64,000 nucleotides of DNA from Acanthacorydalis orientalis (GCA_034766995.1 CM068314.1:24160608-24224607); one strand, 5' to 3'. Shown: positions 25,679 to 39,345, counted from the stretch's first letter. Numbers and translations: made by a program. The notes: generated from the sequence alone by a model not told the origin.

Positions 25679-26317
25679 ATTATTTTTATAGAAAAATCAA
25701 AATGATTTAATGTAATTTTAGATATGTGAAATGATTAGTACTATTTTTGTAGTTATTGTAACACTTTTTTGTTCTTACCATAAGTATCCCTTTTTTTAAC
25801 GAGCGTTCATGTAGCGCAATTTCGCTTTTGCACGATTATCAAGCAGAAAATGTTTTGTACAACGCGGAAGTAATTTCGATTTTGCATGGTTTTTATTCTA
25901 ATAAAATGTAATGAGTCGCACTGAGAACACATTGTAAGCATTTAATTTATTAAAACATGCCGGACTCAATGATAGTTTTTTTTTTAAATTTCTTATATAT
26001 ATATAGTAAACATGTTATTTTTAATTTTTTCAAAAAGTTTTTTATATTTTGTTTTTAGAAATGAATCCTATTTTCACTCTCCAGCCCATGAACCAATTTG
26101 CTGGTCAAAAATATTCAATAAATCATTTTCACCTATATTTGATTGTTGTTTATACGCATTTCGATGGCGATATCATCATTTTCAACGCTCAAAAAACTAA
26201 AACTAATGCTCTAAGTATAATGGTATCGCTATATCCATTCTATTCTCCTATTTATTACTATTATTTCTAATATACATCTTTTTATGTTTCTGTGTATAAT
26301 AAATACATGTATGTGCG

Positions 26318-26321
<4 letters not shown>

Positions 26322-26355
<34 letters not shown>
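26322..26355. repeat. (TA)n microsatellite, 34 bp
   Basis: Perfect TA run. Confidence 0.95.
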
Positions 26356-26359
<4 letters not shown>

Positions 26360-26631
26360 TAAATACATATAATGTAATATTACCCTTAAGGGATTTTATA
26401 TATTTACAAAAAAAATGCCTTAAGGAAGCAACCGTCATGCTATTACGGTACAAAAAAGCGTTCTTAAGTAATAACAAAATTACATACTGAATGTAATTAA
26501 CATTCTTAATAATTAACGTTCCTTGAAATAAATCGCGAGTATAGCAAATAATTTCCACTTATGATGTTGTACCAAACATTGTCTCGTTTATATGACACGA
26601 ATGTATAAATACTGGTATATTTATTCCACGT

Positions 26632-26635
<4 letters not shown>

Positions 26636-26666
<31 letters not shown>
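26636..26666. repeat. (TA)n microsatellite, 31 bp
   Basis: Perfect TA run. Confidence 0.95.
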
Positions 26667-26669
<3 letters not shown>

Positions 26670-27642
26670 AAAATAGTATTTGTAAATGTATAAATATAGG
26701 TTTTGAAGTTTGAAAATAACTTTAAATTAAATTGTAACAATAATATACAAAAGTGCTTCTTACAAACGTATTGAAATTACGGTTAATCATACGTCTGTAA
26801 CCCATAATGACCATTATTCCCTTGTCTGGTACGTTTTAAAGAAAAGTGAATTGGTTCAGTTAACTAATCGTCTGAAATGTGGTTTATCTACATACTATAT
26901 AGATACAGCTGTCTATGCATTATATATGTACGCACATTTCTCTATCTTTGTTTGGCGCCATAGTCATTCGTTCGAACGGAACGACCACACCATTCTTAGC
27001 TGCTAGCATTATATGTACATACCTGAATTTTTATAGATACAATTATTTTACCTGCTTTGTTGGTATGACAGATTTACAGCGTTAGGTACATGTGTATGAT
27101 ATTATATTTTTATATATACTAGGTAGAAAATATATAGAGTACCAATATTATTTATGCTGTTTCAACAGTCCAACAAGTTTCAACACGAAAAACATTATAA
27201 ATAATACATTTGTAAATAAAAATATCCATCAGTGATTAAAATCGCAAACGAGTAACATGCTTTCCGTTTTAAAAGAATGTAACCTTATTTTAATCATAGC
27301 TTTATTTTATTTTTATAAAAAGAACAACGTATGCTTGTTTTTAAAGTATCTACCTAAAGGAATTAGTATTTTTAAATCATATGATATATTTTTGAATACA
27401 AATTGACCGATAATTGAAACTAATCATTTAATTGAGACTATTTTCATGACCTTGAACTTCAGATATGTCACTTTTAATTCAAGAGATATTTCAAACACGC
27501 GTTCGTACACAATAATTGAAGAATATTTAAATGATCAATGTAAGAAAAATCCCTAATAAAATCGTTAATATGCACATCTACCCACTTATTTATTCACACA
27601 CACGCACACTCCTCCCTCTCATACACAAGAACACACACACAC

Positions 27643-27643
<1 letters not shown>

Positions 27644-27675
<32 letters not shown>
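27644..27675. repeat. (TA)n tract on the left of a mariner
   Basis: A TA run preceded by a CA-rich tract. It ends exactly where the mariner at 27676 begins. Confidence 0.95.
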
Positions 27676-27681
<6 letters not shown>

Positions 27682-28100
27682 TGGTAGGGAAATAATTGCG
27701 GTTTTTGTTTGAATTCTACCTTATTTTTTCAATGAAAGTATCATTTCATCATGTTCATGTTAATATCATTTTAAAGTGCGTTTTTCGGTCTGTATTTTGG
27801 TAACATCGACTTTGGTTTTATTATTAATTTTGCTTTAAATTAGACTATTGAATTAAAGATGAAAAAGAAGCAAATAAAACATTTTTTTGCATGAGCTCAA
27901 AACGGAAGGTCGCGGGCGTCCTTCAGTTCATAACGACCAACTGAAAGCAGTTGAAGGTAGTTGAATCAGAATCACGCACAATTTGAGAGCTTGCACAAAA
28001 GTTAGTCATCCGTCAATTTTGGATCACTTAAAAGAGCTAAGAAAATCAAAAAACCTTAACAAATGGGTGCATAAACCGCAATTTTTTTCTTCCAAACTAA
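27676..28100 (+). mobile_element. Internally deleted cecropia-type mariner, copy A (425 bp)
   Basis: Left end TAAGGTTGGTAGGGAAATAA then TTGCGGTTTTTG. Right end ACCGCAATTTTTTTCTTCC then AAACTAA, followed by TA. About 170 bases of 5' leader precede a start at about 27859. The remnant reads KKKQIKHFFA, then after frameshifts and deletion DQLKAV, ESRTI, RELAQKL and HPSILDHLKELRK, the N-terminal DNA-binding region of mariner transposase. The catalytic half is absent. It sits between two (TA)n tracts. Confidence 0.88.

Positions 28101-28103
<3 letters not shown>

Positions 28104-28149
<46 letters not shown>
28104..28149. repeat. (TA)n tract on the right of a mariner
   Basis: A TA run beginning within a few bases of the right end of the 27676-28100 mariner. 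Confidence 0.96.
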
Positions 28150-28152
<3 letters not shown>

Positions 28153-28373
28153 GAATATTTTACTAATTTTGAATAAAATCGTTTGAATTGTCATTAGTTA
28201 AAACATGTCTTTGTATGTGAGAACTGTGATCTAAATAATGGAAATAAAAAAGGCTCAACAACAAGATACCATTTATTTTTAGCCAGTATATATTTAAATA
28301 TTTTCATTCTATTCACTATATTATTTTTTTACATAGTAATGACATTAACTTGAAAAAAATATATACAATTTTA

Positions 28374-28374
<1 letters not shown>

Positions 28375-28404
<30 letters not shown>
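28375..28404. repeat. (TA)n microsatellite, 30 bp
   Basis: Perfect TA run. Confidence 0.95.
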
Positions 28405-28407
<3 letters not shown>

Positions 28408-28826
28408 TTTAATTGCCTGATTATTTTCTCCTTATCATGATTTATAAAATATAATGTAAAACTATTAAAATAAAGAGTGATAAATTGTTTTTAAATGATT
28501 TAAAAATGAATTAAAAACCGACGTTAATTTGAAAAAGAATTCAAAATTATTTTGTCGAATCAGAATAGACATCTTCATTTAGATCGCATTTAAAGATAAA
28601 CAAAAAAAATATTTCTAATCTTTTTCTTATTGTATTGGACATTTTATACTTGGAATAACTGAGCATTTTTATCAATCAAGACTTCATGTAATTTAAAACC
28701 AAGAAGTAAATGTAATTCTAAACGCGTTCAATATTAAAAAGATAAAATTTAACTAGCATTAGTTTCATATTACATCCCATTCTGCACATCTTGAATATTT
28801 CAACCCAACTGTATTTTTTATAGACG

Positions 28827-28963
<137 letters not shown>

Positions 28964-30504
28964 CTGTTGATATGGATTAAATTTATAAATATCATTGACG
29001 TGTCATGATAAAAGATTGTGTTGTAATCAGGTATGTTTGATAAATGTCAGTTAAATAAATATTGTGTAGTTGAACAAAATGTCATGGTATTATTACTGTA
29101 AAAAAGTACAAATAAATACAAGATTATAATCGATTCTGATAAAATAACCTTATAACTTTTTTTTAACATTTCTGAAGGGAGATATTCGTGACAGATCAAA
29201 ATATTTATTGTTGACATAAACTTGCACCACATAAATGCACTTGAGGAAATATGTGAATGTTTTAAAACTTAAGATAATTTAACAGTTATGCATAGGGTTG
29301 ATCTTTTTCGTATGGAATTATTCGTTACGAAAGTGATTTATTTTAAAGAAAATGTATTTTTTATAAGTCAGTTTTTAATTTAACATAGATTTAATTCGAG
29401 TAAAATTTATTAGTTTAATCAGTAAATTGATACTGAGCTGGGTTCCAAAGGCACAAATATTTTAAGTTTCATTTGGTTTATCTACATTTGTTTGTTTATT
29501 CAAAATTGGATGTGAACATATTAAAATATTGTTTTATTTTCATATCAATGTATAAACATTTTTTATAGTGAGAGAACATGAAATAATAAAATATTTAGAA
29601 TTTAGTATATAGTATATATTTACTACCTATTTTGAATAAAATGATTGTAGTTGAGCATGTTTAGTGACTTATAATGTATGCCTCTCAAATTAACAACTGT
29701 AAATGTCAAAAATAAAAAATATAAAGTTATGTTAGCTTTAAAAACATAATATTTTTGATAGGCACGTCATGAAAATTCCATTTTTCGGCATTTTTTACTT
29801 CAAATTGTTTCTCTTTGGAATTCAGACTTATTTTATGATTTTCTTAACACACTTATTTTTAATTATCGTCTATGTGCGTTAGTAGACGTTTCATTATTAT
29901 TATAACTTTTTAAAAGTGATTGATTTTTTGTAGAGAAAAATAGATATAGACAAACAAGAAGATAAATTAAAAGAATACATAAAAAAAATTAACATTGAGT
30001 TTAGGATGTATTTAGTGCGAATAAAGGCAACAAAAAAATTAATCTTTGTTATATTGTTGGCCTATGTATTTAGTATTCATTGCTTATGTACAAATTATAG
30101 AGGTCACGTATGAGATTCTTCTTCTATGACGACATTTCTTCTACTACAGGTTTCGAATTTCGTTATCTTTACGTACATTTTAAACTCCTACAGGATATAC
30201 GTAGAAATATGTATGAACTCGGTTCAACACCTATCTTGAATTGAAGAAATCTGAACAGAATCGTAGAAAAAATACGTTCATACATGACATCCAGGATTAG
30301 TACAAAGCAATAAACAATTTTAAGAGATCGAAATTTGCAGCAAGGAAGTATTTGAAAATATATTCAATTTTTATTCACATTTTTCTTCTATGACAAGATT
30401 TCGATAAAGAATCAAACTCTAATAAATAACATTACCGATTTTAAGAGATTTTTATAATTTTTATAGAAACAGTAATTAATTTCATTTTACTATAATTCTA
30501 ACAG

Positions 30505-30507
<3 letters not shown>

Positions 30508-30590
<83 letters not shown>
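30508..30590. repeat. (TA)n microsatellite, 83 bp
   Basis: TA run with a single G interruption near 30558. Confidence 0.96.
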
Positions 30591-30591
<1 letters not shown>

Positions 30592-31120
30592 CAAATGTAC
30601 TTCTTATAATTCATTTTACAGTAGATACAATTAAATCTTAATATAAAAAAATACTATTATTTGTGTAAAACCAGATTCATTTAATTGTACGGAAAAAAAC
30701 TATTTTAAAATTAACTGTTTACCTTCTATCTTTTTAAGTTGCTTTTATATTAATTTCACTGTACAGTTATAATAATTTCCTTTATTTTTTAACATTACTA
30801 AAAGTCAACGATGTTATTTTTACAAGCATTTACATCTCACATGTGAATGTAATCGCATTACATGTACATTTAAAAAAAGTATTAATTAAAAAAAATATCA
30901 AATATGCAAATTTACATTGATTTATAATATTTACAGATACTGTTTGACAATAATAAATGATTATATGGCAATCGAATGTTTCATTATATATATTTTTTTC
31001 GTTTTTCGTAAACATTGTTTTTCTAATGTAATTTACATATTTGAATATTTAAGTAACTCTGGTCTATTACCGATTAATAATTAATTGAATTATTTATAAA
31101 ATATACGAAACAGATTTATT

Positions 31121-31239
<119 letters not shown>

Positions 31240-31516
31240 TTATTCTTATTCATCTATATTGAATTAAATTTCGAATATATTATCAATAATATTCTCAGAT
31301 AAATATCTTCATTTACATAATGAATCTACATTTCAAAAGAAATAAAGAAATAATTATAAATATAAATGAAAAATAATTATAAATAAAACGATTATAATGA
31401 AATGATTCTTAAATATACATATCTTCAGGTGACAAATTTAATGTCGGAATTTTATATGGGAAGTCGAGATTTTAATTATTACTAATATTTTATTTAAATA
31501 TACATATATTCATAAC

Positions 31517-31519
<3 letters not shown>

Positions 31520-31554
<35 letters not shown>
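31520..31554. repeat. (TA)n microsatellite, 35 bp
   Basis: A perfect TA run, followed by two copies of an ATTCATAATGTATTGAAT unit (about 31563 and 31589). Confidence 0.95.
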
Positions 31555-31561
<7 letters not shown>

Positions 31562-33317
31562 ATATTCATAATGTATTGAATATATATATATTCATAATGT
31601 ATTGAATAAAACTGTGATTAGAAGATACAAAAAAGTCCATTTCAACCTTATTTACTAAATTCTGCACCAGGTGTTTTTCCCTACTTGTTAATAAAATTAA
31701 TTGTAATTTTGTATTAAAAAATCTTATTTTTATTTCATATGCAATTGATTTATATAAATGTTAATGTACAAAGCGAAAGAAATGGAAAAAACAAACGTTA
31801 TAAAGAAATGACTTTGGTGCTTCACTTATAAAAATGGCTTTTCAGAAAACACCAGAATTCTAAATAAACAACACGTGGTAATCAGTTCAAATCAAATTTA
31901 CTAAATATTCATTCTACTAGTACTTCTATTTATATTATTAATGTACTTAAAAATAGATTGAAGATTTTTAAACACAGGTATACTTTTTTGTTGTATTTTT
32001 TTCATAGTCTAAGTAAGCAATTACACGCTTTCTGAATTAGTTTTACGTCTGAGATAAATATCGTTGTTAATGACAAGTACTTATTTTTTAAATTAGTATT
32101 TTTATCATTTTTAATACATACTAAAAAAATACCAGTTCGTTAGTTTATCAGAATATATATTTAATAAAATGTTTCAGATTAAATAATAAAACTGTTTTAA
32201 TAGATATAAATATTTATAGCAGTTTTTCTTTAAAGAAATAAAACAAGACGAATTTGTTTCGCGTTACTAAAAGAAAACAAACAGCACAGCTGAATATGTC
32301 TGCTGCATTTGTATAATGTACACATTTTCTCGGTATTGTATAACTGTTTTTACTCGTAAAATTTAAGTCGGAGGCAAGCATTTTTTTCGCATTTCCTGAA
32401 ATAAACACACACACTTTTTTTTGCAGATCAACGCTTGTTTTCACGTAAAAATCGACGATCGCATAAATACAAAAAGATAAACCACAGGAAAGCAGTAGTT
32501 AAGTTTAGTCAATTACACGGGCTCGAAAAGAACACATAAGAGTATTTTTTTTATTTGACTGTCTAAAAATCGCGAGTCATTCGTTTGTCTTATAAATTTG
32601 ATTGCGGTTGTAAGAGACCGCAATAATTTCATTCAAGGTTGTATGATCTCGTTTTTATAATACAGTTGCCACACATTTGGCAATTATTGTCTTTATCAGA
32701 CGTAATCTTTGTTATTTTATAATAATATAAACTGTAGTAAAAGTAATAAGGCGATGCTTAGAAAGGAGATCGAATATTTTTGAAGATAGTAGGATGTTAA
32801 TATTAGATAATTTATCACCGACATTTCTAAAAAGTTCAGTCATTCAATTGTTAATGTAAGCGATTAGAATGGTAAACTGAAATCTATCATTTATTAAAGC
32901 TTTCTAATAAATAAATACAAACAATAAGATCTCGAACTACAATTTACTGAAAGTTGAAAGTACTGAGTAACATTTGATTGTTTTTTTTTTCTATTGTACA
33001 TTAAATATTAAATTAAACTATCAATTCCTCAAAAGTAGACTGCCTTGATATTTCTTAAGTGAACCACCTATAAGTTCATTGTTGATCGTACGACTAAAAA
33101 CACAAAAATACAAACACTTTTTTTATCTTAAACAGAAAAGAAGTATAGGATTCTTAATTTTAAAATTATAATAAACATACAAGTATATTCAAACGGAAAA
33201 TAACTAAATAGATATTTGATCAAATTATTACTTTGTAAAACAGAAAATAAATAAATTCTATATTTTTAATTTTCTAAAAGTAATTTCTAATAAAAAAATT
33301 GAATAATATATAAGAAG

Positions 33318-33619
33318 GGTGAACGCACTACGGCTCGCGAGCCACATACGGCTCTCAAAGCAAAAACTTTTATATTAATAATCCATAGTCAGATTTTAAA
33401 CTATTAACTGCAAAAATGAAGACTCAATCAAAGTCATTAACGAGTAGAGATCAAACGTATTCTGCTTTGATGAGTAGAACTACTATATAGTTGCCTGTTT
33501 TATTATCTATAAATACAATTTTAAAATAATATTTTCTGTGGTTCTTGAACATTCAAAAATGTATGAAAAGTATAATATGTGGCTCTTATTATCGAAGAAG
33601 TTGCCCAGCTCTGCTGTAT
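33318..33619. mobile_element. hAT-like non-autonomous element
   Basis: The left end reads GGGTGAACGCACTACGGCTC then GCGAGCCACATACGGCTC. The complement of the right end reads CAGCAGAGCTGGGCAACTTC and later AAGAGCCACATATTATAC. The GGCTCGCGAGCCACAT block with a CAG-x-GGTGGGCAAC-type terminus is typical of hAT non-autonomous elements. The ends are only partly matched, no 8-bp target duplication was found, and the interior has no coding capacity. Family placement is by end resemblance only. Confidence 0.6.
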
Positions 33620-33999
33620 AATCTATATGTAAAAATATGTTCATTACAGTAAATATTTTTTATTTGGTTAAGAATGTTGATAGAACTATGTACTATCGGT
33701 AAGTATTTTATAAATATAGATTCAAAACTTATATTGTCATATGAGAATTTTTTAATATTTAACATCAACTATAAAATAGAAATAAAAAAACATATTTTAA
33801 AACATAATCAATGATAAAATAAGTTTCAATCTGTGAATGTGAGAAAGAAAAAGAAAATAGGTCAACGCAAGTGTAGTTATTTACACTTAAAAAATGAACT
33901 TTCTTCATTAACATCTTTTATTTATTGCTTGAAATTAACATATTTATTTTTGTTTTCCTATCTGTTTGATCTCATAAGCTCATACTTTATGTGCATACA

Positions 34000-34078
<79 letters not shown>

Positions 34079-34647
34079 TTATATTCAAAAAGTATAGGAA
34101 TGTAAATTATTATGACTGTTTGTTGTCTTTTTATTAAATTCATTGGTGGCCAACAACACATGTACAGACATCGCACGGACTGAAATTTTAATTAAAAGTC
34201 ACAGTTGGAAGTTTGGACGAGTCATTGTAACGATATTAAAGACATCATTGTAATATGTTGTTATTTTTATCTACTACTTATTTGCCAGATGATGATGATG
34301 ATAGTCTATTTTCTAGCGAATCTTATTTATTCGTACCACTCGTCTTGAAAAAAAAATCGGCTATAAAAAATATGTATCAAGAACGTGTCCTAGGTTTTTG
34401 TTCGAGAAACTCGAATCTATACTCGTTTGTAATAAATTTCAACCAGTGTTCAAGTCAACACGTTTGTCATACAAATGAACAAAAAATATCTAGTACAATA
34501 GGTACATAACGAAAGCAAGGACATAACAATAAGTAACATTGATTATTTATATTACAATTTATCTATTTTGTATACACGTTCGTACACAATGTGTATCGAA
34601 ATAAATTACATGTATAATATTAAAATGTTTCAAATACATACCAGTAG
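33620..34647. other. Intronic stretch, nothing recognised
   Basis: It contains one long (TA)n tract. An open frame at 34255-34509 (84 codons) has a short Asp run near its start and no family resemblance; I treat it as chance. Confidence 0.45.
34003..34076. repeat. (TA)n microsatellite, 74 bp
   Basis: TA run with a phase switch (ATTATA) near 34044. Confidence 0.96.
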
Positions 34648-34894
34648 AATATAATTCCTTTTTTTCTTTTTTTTTTACTTAAATTGATAGAATCAAAAAT
34701 AAGATACCAAAAAGTTTATAATTCCTTTTTGTTACAGTATTCAACAAAAAGGAGTTTCTGTATAAAACGCTGAACTTGTATACTTTTTGGTTTCTTATTT
34801 TTCATTCTAACACGTTAAATAAAAGAGAAATAAAGGAATTATATTATAAAAGTCCAGCCTTTTATACAGAAACTCCTTTTTGTTGAATACTGTA
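34648..34894. mobile_element. Tc1-like foldback MITE with an inverted partial copy on its left
   Basis: The main element (34733-34894) has near-perfect inverted ends: TACAGTATTCAACAAAAAGG then AGTTTCTGTATAAAACGCTG, matched on the right by its complement with about two mismatches in over 40 bases. TACAGT...ACTGTA termini suit Tc1-like elements. The interior (about 34787-34850) is also the reverse complement of the left flank (about 34648-34712), which carries ATATAATTCCTTT and AAAATAAGATACCAAAAAG. The order is therefore A-B-A'-B'. The flank is best read as a second, truncated copy in opposite orientation. Confidence 0.75.
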
Positions 34895-35499
34895 ACACGT
34901 TTTGTTGTTGATTGTTCATAGAGATCCATGCATCGATGAATAAGAATTTAAATAAATCATTTCTGGATAGATACTGTATACCAATTTTTAGGATTCTTTT
35001 TAATTATTTGCAAATCTTGTACCATTTAAAATAGTTTTTGTAATTTTAAAATCTAGAATTTAATTCTCTCAATTTAAAATAGGATTTAAGCTCTAACCCA
35101 TTTTTTATACAAAAATAAATATAAATGAAATCTTTTTTTTATACTCCTTCCACTTTGATTTTTCAATCAGTTTTGTATTTAAAAAAAAACAACTTTTAAA
35201 TGTAAATTGTATAAATAAAAATAAAAATTGTATATATACATATATATATACACATACATTGTAATTGCCTGGTTGATAATCGGTTTTCTACTCTATATAA
35301 ATATATAAATTATATATAATATGATACATACTATCTGCTGTATGTGTACACATTCTCATGTAATATAAATCTATGTATATGTTTTGTGTATATAGTATGT
35401 AAATATTTATTATTCTTAATTCATATATCGCTTTTATGAAATGTTTAGATTTTCAAATATCATCGGTGCAAAAACACGTTATTACTTAAATACACGTGG

Positions 35500-35650
35500 T
35501 AGTGACAATTTCAAGATGCTGTACGAAAGTGGGTGGGCTGCCGGATACGACGTTGTTGTTGTTAATTGACAGCCGGAAGTCGCGAACTATTCAAATTCGA
35601 GACGGGTGAAAGTGACTTGTTTATCCCTCTTGCATATTTTATGCTACTAA
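35500..35650. other. GC-rich intronic island, candidate regulatory element
   Basis: About 150 bases with markedly higher G+C than the flanks, containing CACGTGG, GGGTGGGCTGCCGG, and a short inverted pair (GGCTGCC and GACAGCC). No coding signal. In such an AT-rich intron, retained G+C can reflect selection (enhancer or unannotated exon), but only comparison with other species can show this. Confidence 0.3.
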
Positions 35651-35724
35651 TTTGAATTCACATTCGGTGGTTTTAAATAGGCATGCATTGTTCTGCATGT
35701 CATGTTTACATGTGCATTATATTT

Positions 35725-35736
<12 letters not shown>

Positions 35737-35772
<36 letters not shown>
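35737..35772. repeat. (TA)n microsatellite, 36 bp
   Basis: Perfect TA run after three CATA units. Confidence 0.95.
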
Positions 35773-35775
<3 letters not shown>

Positions 35776-35884
35776 TATAATTCACATGTTAATAAAATAA
35801 AAAACGATATAATAAAGAAGCCATTTCCAATATTACAAAAGAAAAGAATATTCTAAAATCCTCTCTCACTTCTTTCTCTTTTCA

Positions 35885-35887
<3 letters not shown>

Positions 35888-35953
<66 letters not shown>
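35888..35953. repeat. (TA)n microsatellite, 66 bp
   Basis: Perfect TA run. Confidence 0.97.
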
Positions 35954-35957
<4 letters not shown>

Positions 35958-38900
35958 TATTTTATCAATATATCGATTTATAAGTATACAATATCTTTTC
36001 TATCGAAAGCTAAAGTATTAATATGTGAATCCAAATAAATCCATCTCAATTCGTCATATGTTTTGAAAATTGCATCAGATAATTGAAAATTAATCACGTA
36101 TTGAATAAAAAAAGATTTTTTATTATGAATTGTTATATTTGTGTACATTGAAACATTTGATTTTATTTCCGCATAGTTCAGTGTTCAACAATTGTTATTG
36201 TAATTCATAATAATATTTATTATTAATACCACGTTTATTAATATAAAAATTGCTCAGTAATCTAAAAGAACGTTTAATAATTACAGAATATATACTAAGA
36301 AATCGTTCATGAACAGAACAAATATATTAATAATACGATGATGAGTCAACTCAATGTGCGATATTTTAAAAGTAAGTGTTATACTGTAATATCAATCAAG
36401 ACTGAAAGTGAAAAGAATGTATTTAACTGAAATATATAATAATAAATCAAGGTACAACGTTCAATTCGGCCTGAAAGTATACACAGAGGGTAATGAGGGA
36501 TAGGATTGAATAAACACACATATAAAATCACTATTTAATTGTGGTAAATACAGAGTAGGTGTTTAAAATTTATTCGAAAACTTTTAAATATGTTGATATT
36601 TGTAAGTTTTTTGTTATTCCTGATTATCATTGCAAAAAAATTAAAAAGATAATTACTTCCATAAAATCTTGTTAGATTCGCCACTGTCAGTGTATTGACT
36701 AATATATGGGAATGTGGTACTAAAACGTATTTTTTTTCGTTCTGTATAACAAAAAATAAATATAAAATAACCGTAAAACAATTTGGAAAGAAATAACAAC
36801 AAATCAAATTTAACTAAGCAAACAGAAATTTTTACTGTATTCTTTTGGACACAATTGTTGACTGCTATTTCAACCGGTTTCTACATTTCATCTTTAGAAC
36901 TATTAAAATGTAACAGATTTAATTTTTATTATGTCCTCTTTCTATGTACCCGTGATTTATGATTATTTCTTTTTGTGCCCTACTATTGTGTTCTTGTTTC
37001 CGACAACCTGTTTTAACTTGACTCATTTTCAGAGAGATGATTTAAACTGTTAAAATCATCTATCTGAGGGTGATACGAAACACGACCGGTTATGGAAAGC
37101 AGAAACTAAAATTACTTTAAGGATTCAAAGGAAATAACCATAATTTAATTTCAGTTTCAATACTGATTCATACATGTTGATTTAAAATACTGAATATTGG
37201 TTTAAAGGCCATTTAATAAACATATGTTAGTCAATATTTTCAATCTAATAGTAGTAAAGATAAGCAGCGTTTCAAATAAACTTAGTAAAAATAGTATTTC
37301 CTACAGATTTACAGATAAATAAATGATATAACTGCAAATAAACAATTATTAAATTTGTTAATTAACTTATAAGTTAAGCCCATTCCTAAATCTGAATTTA
37401 ATTTTCTCTGAGAACGAATATACTCGCAGTCACATAATAACTGATAGAAAAAAAAACATCTATTTGAAAGAATGCGCTATTTAATAGATTATACAAAAAA
37501 ATTTTGACTGTTTTTAAGTCAAAAGATAAATGTTGAAAATTTCTGATCTTTCATCTTAATAGTGAAAGCAAAATATATTTTCTAAAAAGGATAGTAAAAA
37601 TACGTTCTAGCTATTCATTGATTTGTTTATTCAGACCATTGAGTAATGGCTTAAAATGCTAAAAAAAAAAACCTGGCATTTAAGTTGATAACTTGGGACA
37701 GTAACTTGGCATGTTTTTATAGAAGAAACGTTAACCATCCACATATGATCTGTCAAATGGCATAAAAATTAACTGTTTGAACAGAACTTATACATTTGGC
37801 AAAATCGCTGAATTTATTGTCATTGTGTCAACATTGCAAAGTAACTCTCATGTATATATAACTAAAATAACAGGACCTTTTTTCAAAGATGTATCATTTT
37901 AATAGTTCACTGTTATAAAATAACGAGTTTAATGTGAATTCTATATTAGCTCCTACGACAGGTGCAATGATTAAATAATGACTATGTGTTATTTTTAGAA
38001 AATTCGTTATTTATGAGACATATTAATATACTTCCGAGAAAATTAGATCATTTTTATTTCATTTTGTGTATTTGCGTACATATTTATGTACACAAAAATA
38101 TACATTCATATAAAGATATAATGGAATATTCTAATATAAATGTCAAGGTATTAATCTATTTGCATAAACCAACCGGCTCTATAATTTATTAAAGATACAG
38201 CAGAAAAAATCCTGTTACACACATTGTTTCTCTTCGAATTGTTATTACAATCTTTATATCAATGTGGGTGAAGTTAGACTCAAACAATAACAGAATACGT
38301 TTGTTCTACTTCGCACGGTCTATTCTGATTTACAAACTGTACATTAATCCATTAATTATTGAATATTCTTTCATTAATCAATGACTTCGATATTCAAAGC
38401 GATAATTTTTGACATTGTAGATTGATTTAATTTGCATAGTACTTCGAAATCACACGAACACTGCTGTGAAATGAACGGTTTTTTTTTTGATAGTCGTGTC
38501 ATAGGAATTTTTCACACATCGACACGTCTTGAACAACTTATGATGAATGTTTTCTCGCACTAAATGATCTATTAAAATATATTCAATGATTTTATTTTCA
38601 ACTGTACGGTTACATTGTAATTATTTTTGGATTGTTTATTTATCACAGAGTACAGTGTAAAAATATTTAATAAAATTTACAACTTCTGTTTATATTATGA
38701 CGTGAAAATACATCTATCGCAGAAGTAATATTGAAAACATGTTTATTTTTTAAAAAAAATGCATAATACGTTTCAGCACACAGAAACACAAATGTGTATT
38801 AAAACCAATGGCTGAAAAATAGTAAAACCTGTACTATATTTTTTCAACATATTTCTTTATCTTTTGCTTAAAAAGAAATGTATTTTTCTTCTCTTTTTCT

Positions 38901-39343
38901 AGAATTGTATTATGGTAGCAAATAAATCTATCTAGTGTTGATGTTGATATTTTTTCACTTTAATTTACTATATCTATTAATAAAATTAATTGCGACTTAT
39001 TAAAAAAGGAATTTATTTCATAATTCATAACACATAATAAATCTTGTAGACTCATAATTAATACAGTTAGTTGATGAATTTCGATTTTATACAATTTACT
39101 TGTTTATTTATAAATAAAATAATAGAGAGATAGTTTAAATGAAATATTTTTACAATGTAAACAGCATTATATTTTCCATACAGCAAGAAAACAAAAGGAC
39201 AAACAAACACGTCAAGATGATAATAAAAAATACTTTGTAACATAAAATCTTCTAAAGTTACGACTAGAGGTGTAAAATTCTATCCGTTTAAGGTCACATA
39301 ATAAAAACTAGTATAGAGGTTGATAAATTAAACATAGAATGAT

Positions 39344-39345
<2 letters not shown>

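Larger units (their letters stand above)
22446..27643. other. Intronic stretch, small repeats only
   Basis: AT-rich DNA with TA tracts and an 18-bp perfect hairpin (25612-25678). Slightly more complex patches at about 23530-23760, 25800-25920 and 26780-27010 have no recognisable coding or transposon structure. Confidence 0.5.
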
